From: Deltaproteobacteria bacterium
GTDB lineage: Bacteria; UBA10199; DSSB01
Reading direction: 5' to 3'
DNA length: 9,115 nucleotides
Assembly: GCA_020440745.1 (NCBI GenBank)
Contig: JAGRNM010000040.1
Coordinates: 1-9,115, forward strand
Part shown: positions 7,386-9,115 of the stretch, in pieces
Numbering within the stretch: the first letter of the stretch is position 1
How the letters are laid out: each line of letters begins with the position of its first letter
Position numbers and translations under genes: made by a program
Notes under the pieces: model-generated
Seen by the model: the letters and a program-made list of their open reading frames with translations, nothing else
Told to the model about the DNA's origin: nothing
Databases searched by the model: none

Positions 7386-7400
7386 AGTCCCCTAAGGACT
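7386..7400 (-). repeat. Short GC-containing hairpin after the tail-anchored gene
   Basis: AGTCC (7386-7390) and GGACT (7396-7400) pair around a five-base loop and overlap the TAG stop of the 176-aa gene. In the minus-strand RNA a U-rich stretch (AUUUUCUUUU) follows about nine bases later, too far for a standard intrinsic terminator. It could attenuate or stabilise the message at the largest gap of this gene run. Confidence 0.3.
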
Positions 7401-7929
7401 AGGAAGCCTGTTTAAAATAATAAACTATGGAGAAAATCAATGTGACTATAAAAAGAAAAAGGACTAATTTACTTAAAAAACTACCTGAGTCCTCTTGACG
7501 CGAAGGACGGATGTAGTTTTTTTTAATCTCCTTGTTTTTTAAGGGTTCTCTCCTGTGGCTTTTAGCTAAGTTATTTGTTCCTAAGACCTCTTTTAAGTCT
7601 ATAGCTTCTTTGCCAAAAATTTTTTGGTACTCAGGAGGTAAGTCTTCTAAGTCTTTGTAGTGCTTGCCGTTGATTTCAAAGCTTTGACTTTGGTGAAAGC
7701 TTTGGTCTTCTTGCTGACCTTTAAGAGCGCTCTCAAAAAAATCAAGCAGACTGTCTTCGCTGGTCTCTTTTAAAAGCCTCTTGGAGACTTCTGAAGAAAG
7801 TTTAATAGATGAAGTTTTTTTAAAAGTGGTCTTTGGCTGAAAAGAAGTGCTGGAAAGACCTTTCATTAATTTAGCCACCTCTGAGCTTTTGCGCAAATTC
7901 TTGAATAGAATTTTTAAGAGATCTCGCAT
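7399..7929 (-). CDS. C-terminally membrane-anchored protein of unknown function, downstream of atpC
   Basis: A 176-aa protein with no signal peptide and a single hydrophobic segment at 151-172 (LSKLVLFLFIVTLIFSIVYYF) followed by only KQAS, so it looks tail-anchored with its bulk in the cytosol. Residues 1-60 are basic and Ser/Thr/Lys-rich. A compact motif lies at 84-105: FEINGKHYKDLEDLPPEYQKIF. I recall similar 'INGK-x-Y-x-x-x-E-x-x-P-P-E' segments in small bacterial proteins of unknown function, but I cannot name a family. The region before the membrane segment is charged and probably flexible. The gene begins 14 bp after atpC with only A and T near the start and no Shine-Dalgarno, so coupling to atpC translation is likely. 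A link to ATP synthase assembly is possible but rests on position alone. Confidence 0.75.
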   Translation of the reverse strand: MRDLLKILFKNLRKSSEVAKLMKGLSSTSFQPKTTFKKTSSIKLSSEVSKRLLKETSEDSLLDFFESALKGQQEDQSFHQSQSFEINGKHYKDLEDLPPEYQKIFGKEAIDLKEVLGTNNLAKSHRREPLKNKEIKKNYIRPSRQEDSGSFLSKLVLFLFIVTLIFSIVYYFKQAS

Positions 7930-7943
7930 TTTTTAAAAAAAAC

Positions 7944-8336
7944 TTAATCAAAAAGTTTTAAACGAGCGACTTCTTGATCCCTAGTCTTTAAGGTAGCTAA
8001 AAACTCCTCTGGAGAGAGTCCCCCTTGACTTAGTTTGCTTTCTAATTGAGCTAAATGATTTCTGAGAGTAGAAGCTTCAAAATCTTCGGCCTTTTCAACG
8101 GTATCGGCTACTACCAGGATTTCTTGATGATGCACTTCCAAATAACCACCCGTTGCCACTAGTTTTATGGTACCTCGGTCGTTTTGATAAGAAAGGATGC
8201 CCACCCCCAAGGGCTCAGCATAGTCGGCATGCCCACTCAAAACCTCCAAGGTCCCCTTAAGTCCAGGGGCTTGAAGACTGCTTACCTCAGTAGGAGCTAA
8301 GATTTCTTTAGAAGGTGTGAGGATTGTTAACTTCAT
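7944..8336 (-). CDS. atpC: F1Fo ATP synthase epsilon subunit
   Basis: A 130-aa epsilon subunit of the F1 central stalk, which couples the c-ring and gamma to the catalytic head and can inhibit ATP hydrolysis. Residues 1-84 form the beta-sandwich, with the family start MKLTILTPSKEILAPTEVSSLQAPG, SGHADYAEPLGVGIL around 34-48 and the GGYLEV strand. Residues 85-130 give two C-terminal helices (EDFEASTLRNHLAQLESKL and EEFLATLKTRDQEVARLKLF). The length is normal (E. coli 139). It follows atpD by 12 bp in the standard atpD-atpC order. Only a weak AAAG stands upstream of the ATG, consistent with coupled translation. The identification rests on both sequence and position. Confidence 0.96.
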   Translation of the reverse strand: MKLTILTPSKEILAPTEVSSLQAPGLKGTLEVLSGHADYAEPLGVGILSYQNDRGTIKLVATGGYLEVHHQEILVVADTVEKAEDFEASTLRNHLAQLESKLSQGGLSPEEFLATLKTRDQEVARLKLFD

Positions 8337-8348
8337 TGTCTTTAAAAT

Positions 8349-9115
8349 TTAAGCTGCTAGTTTTTGTGCTTTTTCTAAAGCTTCTTCAATGGTTCCCACC
8401 AAGTAAAAGGCCTGCTCAGGCACTTCATCGTGCTTTCCTTCTAAGATTTCCTGAAAGCCCTTTAAGGTGTCTTTAAGCTCAACGTATTTTCCTTCTAGAC
8501 CCGTAAATTGGGCGGCCACAAAGAAAGGCTGAGAAAGAAAACGCTGTATCTTACGGGCACGGGCAACCACTAGTTTGTCTTCTTCCGAAAGCTCGTCCAT
8601 ACCCAAGATGGCGATAATATCTTGCAAGTCTTTATAACGTTGTAAGAGTTCTTGGGTTTCACGGGCTATTCTATAATGATCATTACCGATTATTTGAGGA
8701 TCCAAAACCCGACTCGTGGAGTCCAAGGGATCCACCGCAGGATAAATACCTAATTCCGCAATCTGACGACTCAAAACCGTAGTCGCATCCAAGTGACTAA
8801 AGGTGGTCGCAGGCGCTGGGTCGGTTAAGTCGTCGGCGGGTACGTAAATGGCCTGCACCGAGGTGATCGAACCCGTGTTGGTAGAAGTAATACGCTCCTG
8901 CAAAGCACCCATATCAGTAGCCAAGGTCGGCTGATAACCCACCGCCGAAGGAATACGACCTAAGAGCGCACTCACCTCCGCACCTGCCTGAGTAAAACGG
9001 AAAATATTATCTACAAAGAGCAAAACGTCTTGGTTTTCTTCGTCTCTAAAATATTCTGCAATGGTCAAAGCTGACAAGGCCACTCGAGCACGGGCTCCAG
9101 GAGGCTCGTTCATCT
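8349..9115 (-). CDS. atpD: F1Fo ATP synthase beta subunit, C-terminal part (cut by right edge)
   Basis: The catalytic subunit of F1, C-terminal 254 residues plus a partial codon. The N-terminal part with the Walker A loop lies beyond the right edge, and the first Met here (MNEPPGAR) is internal. Visible in the fragment are Walker B LLFVD at 31-35, the nucleotide-site strand IPSAVGYQPTLATDMG near 54-69, the alpha/beta signature PAVDPLDSTS at 125-134, the DELSEED lever at 173-179, and the usual C-terminal domain ending GTIEEALEKAQ. All are intact. Neighbour order (atpD then atpC) is that of a standard bacterial atp operon running leftwards. The protein lies on the cytoplasmic face of the membrane as part of the alpha3-beta3 head. 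Confidence 0.98.
   Translation of the reverse strand, partial: MNEPPGARARVALSALTIAEYFRDEENQDVLLFVDNIFRFTQAGAEVSALLGRIPSAVGYQPTLATDMGALQERITSTNTGSITSVQAIYVPADDLTDPAPATTFSHLDATTVLSRQIAELGIYPAVDPLDSTSRVLDPQIIGNDHYRIARETQELLQRYKDLQDIIAILGMDELSEEDKLVVARARKIQRFLSQPFFVAAQFTGLEGKYVELKDTLKGFQEILEGKHDEVPEQAFYLVGTIEEALEKAQKLAA

Overview
The window is a compact bacterial chromosomal segment with about 43% GC by eye. Genes are packed tail to head and no gap exceeds about 80 bases, so there is no long non-coding stretch. I see no tRNA or rRNA gene, CRISPR array, transposase or phage gene. An F1 ATP synthase beta/epsilon pair, UvrA, a TM-anchored propeller-like protein and a signal-peptide protein suggest a Gram-negative-type bacterium. 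The ATP synthase sequence feels deltaproteobacterial or SAR324/Bdellovibrionota-like, but that is an impression from memory, not a test.

Left part (+ strand, 1-3856). The last 45 codons of an unidentified gene overlap the start of an amidohydrolase-2 family gene. That gene probably begins at a TTG at 116 behind a textbook Shine-Dalgarno, not at the upstream TTG at 47. Its protein lacks the usual HxH metal ligands and the final Asp. After a 78-bp gap with a small AT-rich hairpin and a weak candidate promoter comes a complete uvrA (944 aa). It has both ABC modules and all the zinc-binding Cys pairs.

Right part (- strand, read from 9115 down to 3860). The order is atpD (C-terminal half, cut by the window edge), atpC, a 176-aa C-terminally TM-anchored protein of unknown function, an 839-aa N-terminally anchored cysteine-free protein with a PKD-like domain and propeller-like repeats, a small GFA/CENP-V-type zinc protein, and a 186-aa secreted protein with an internal duplication. 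Gaps are 12, 14, 65, 23 and 22 bp, so all six could be one extended transcript led by the atp operon. The last gene meets uvrA tail to tail with 3 bp between the stop codons.

How they fit together. AtpD and AtpC belong to the rotary ATP synthase, and UvrA belongs to nucleotide excision repair. The three envelope proteins after atpC have no recognised function. Their position suggests co-expression with the ATP synthase, but nothing in the sequence proves a functional link. I found no clear defence, mobile or biosynthetic system. The points most worth following are the metal-ligand-poor amidohydrolase and the uncharacterised envelope genes behind atpDC.
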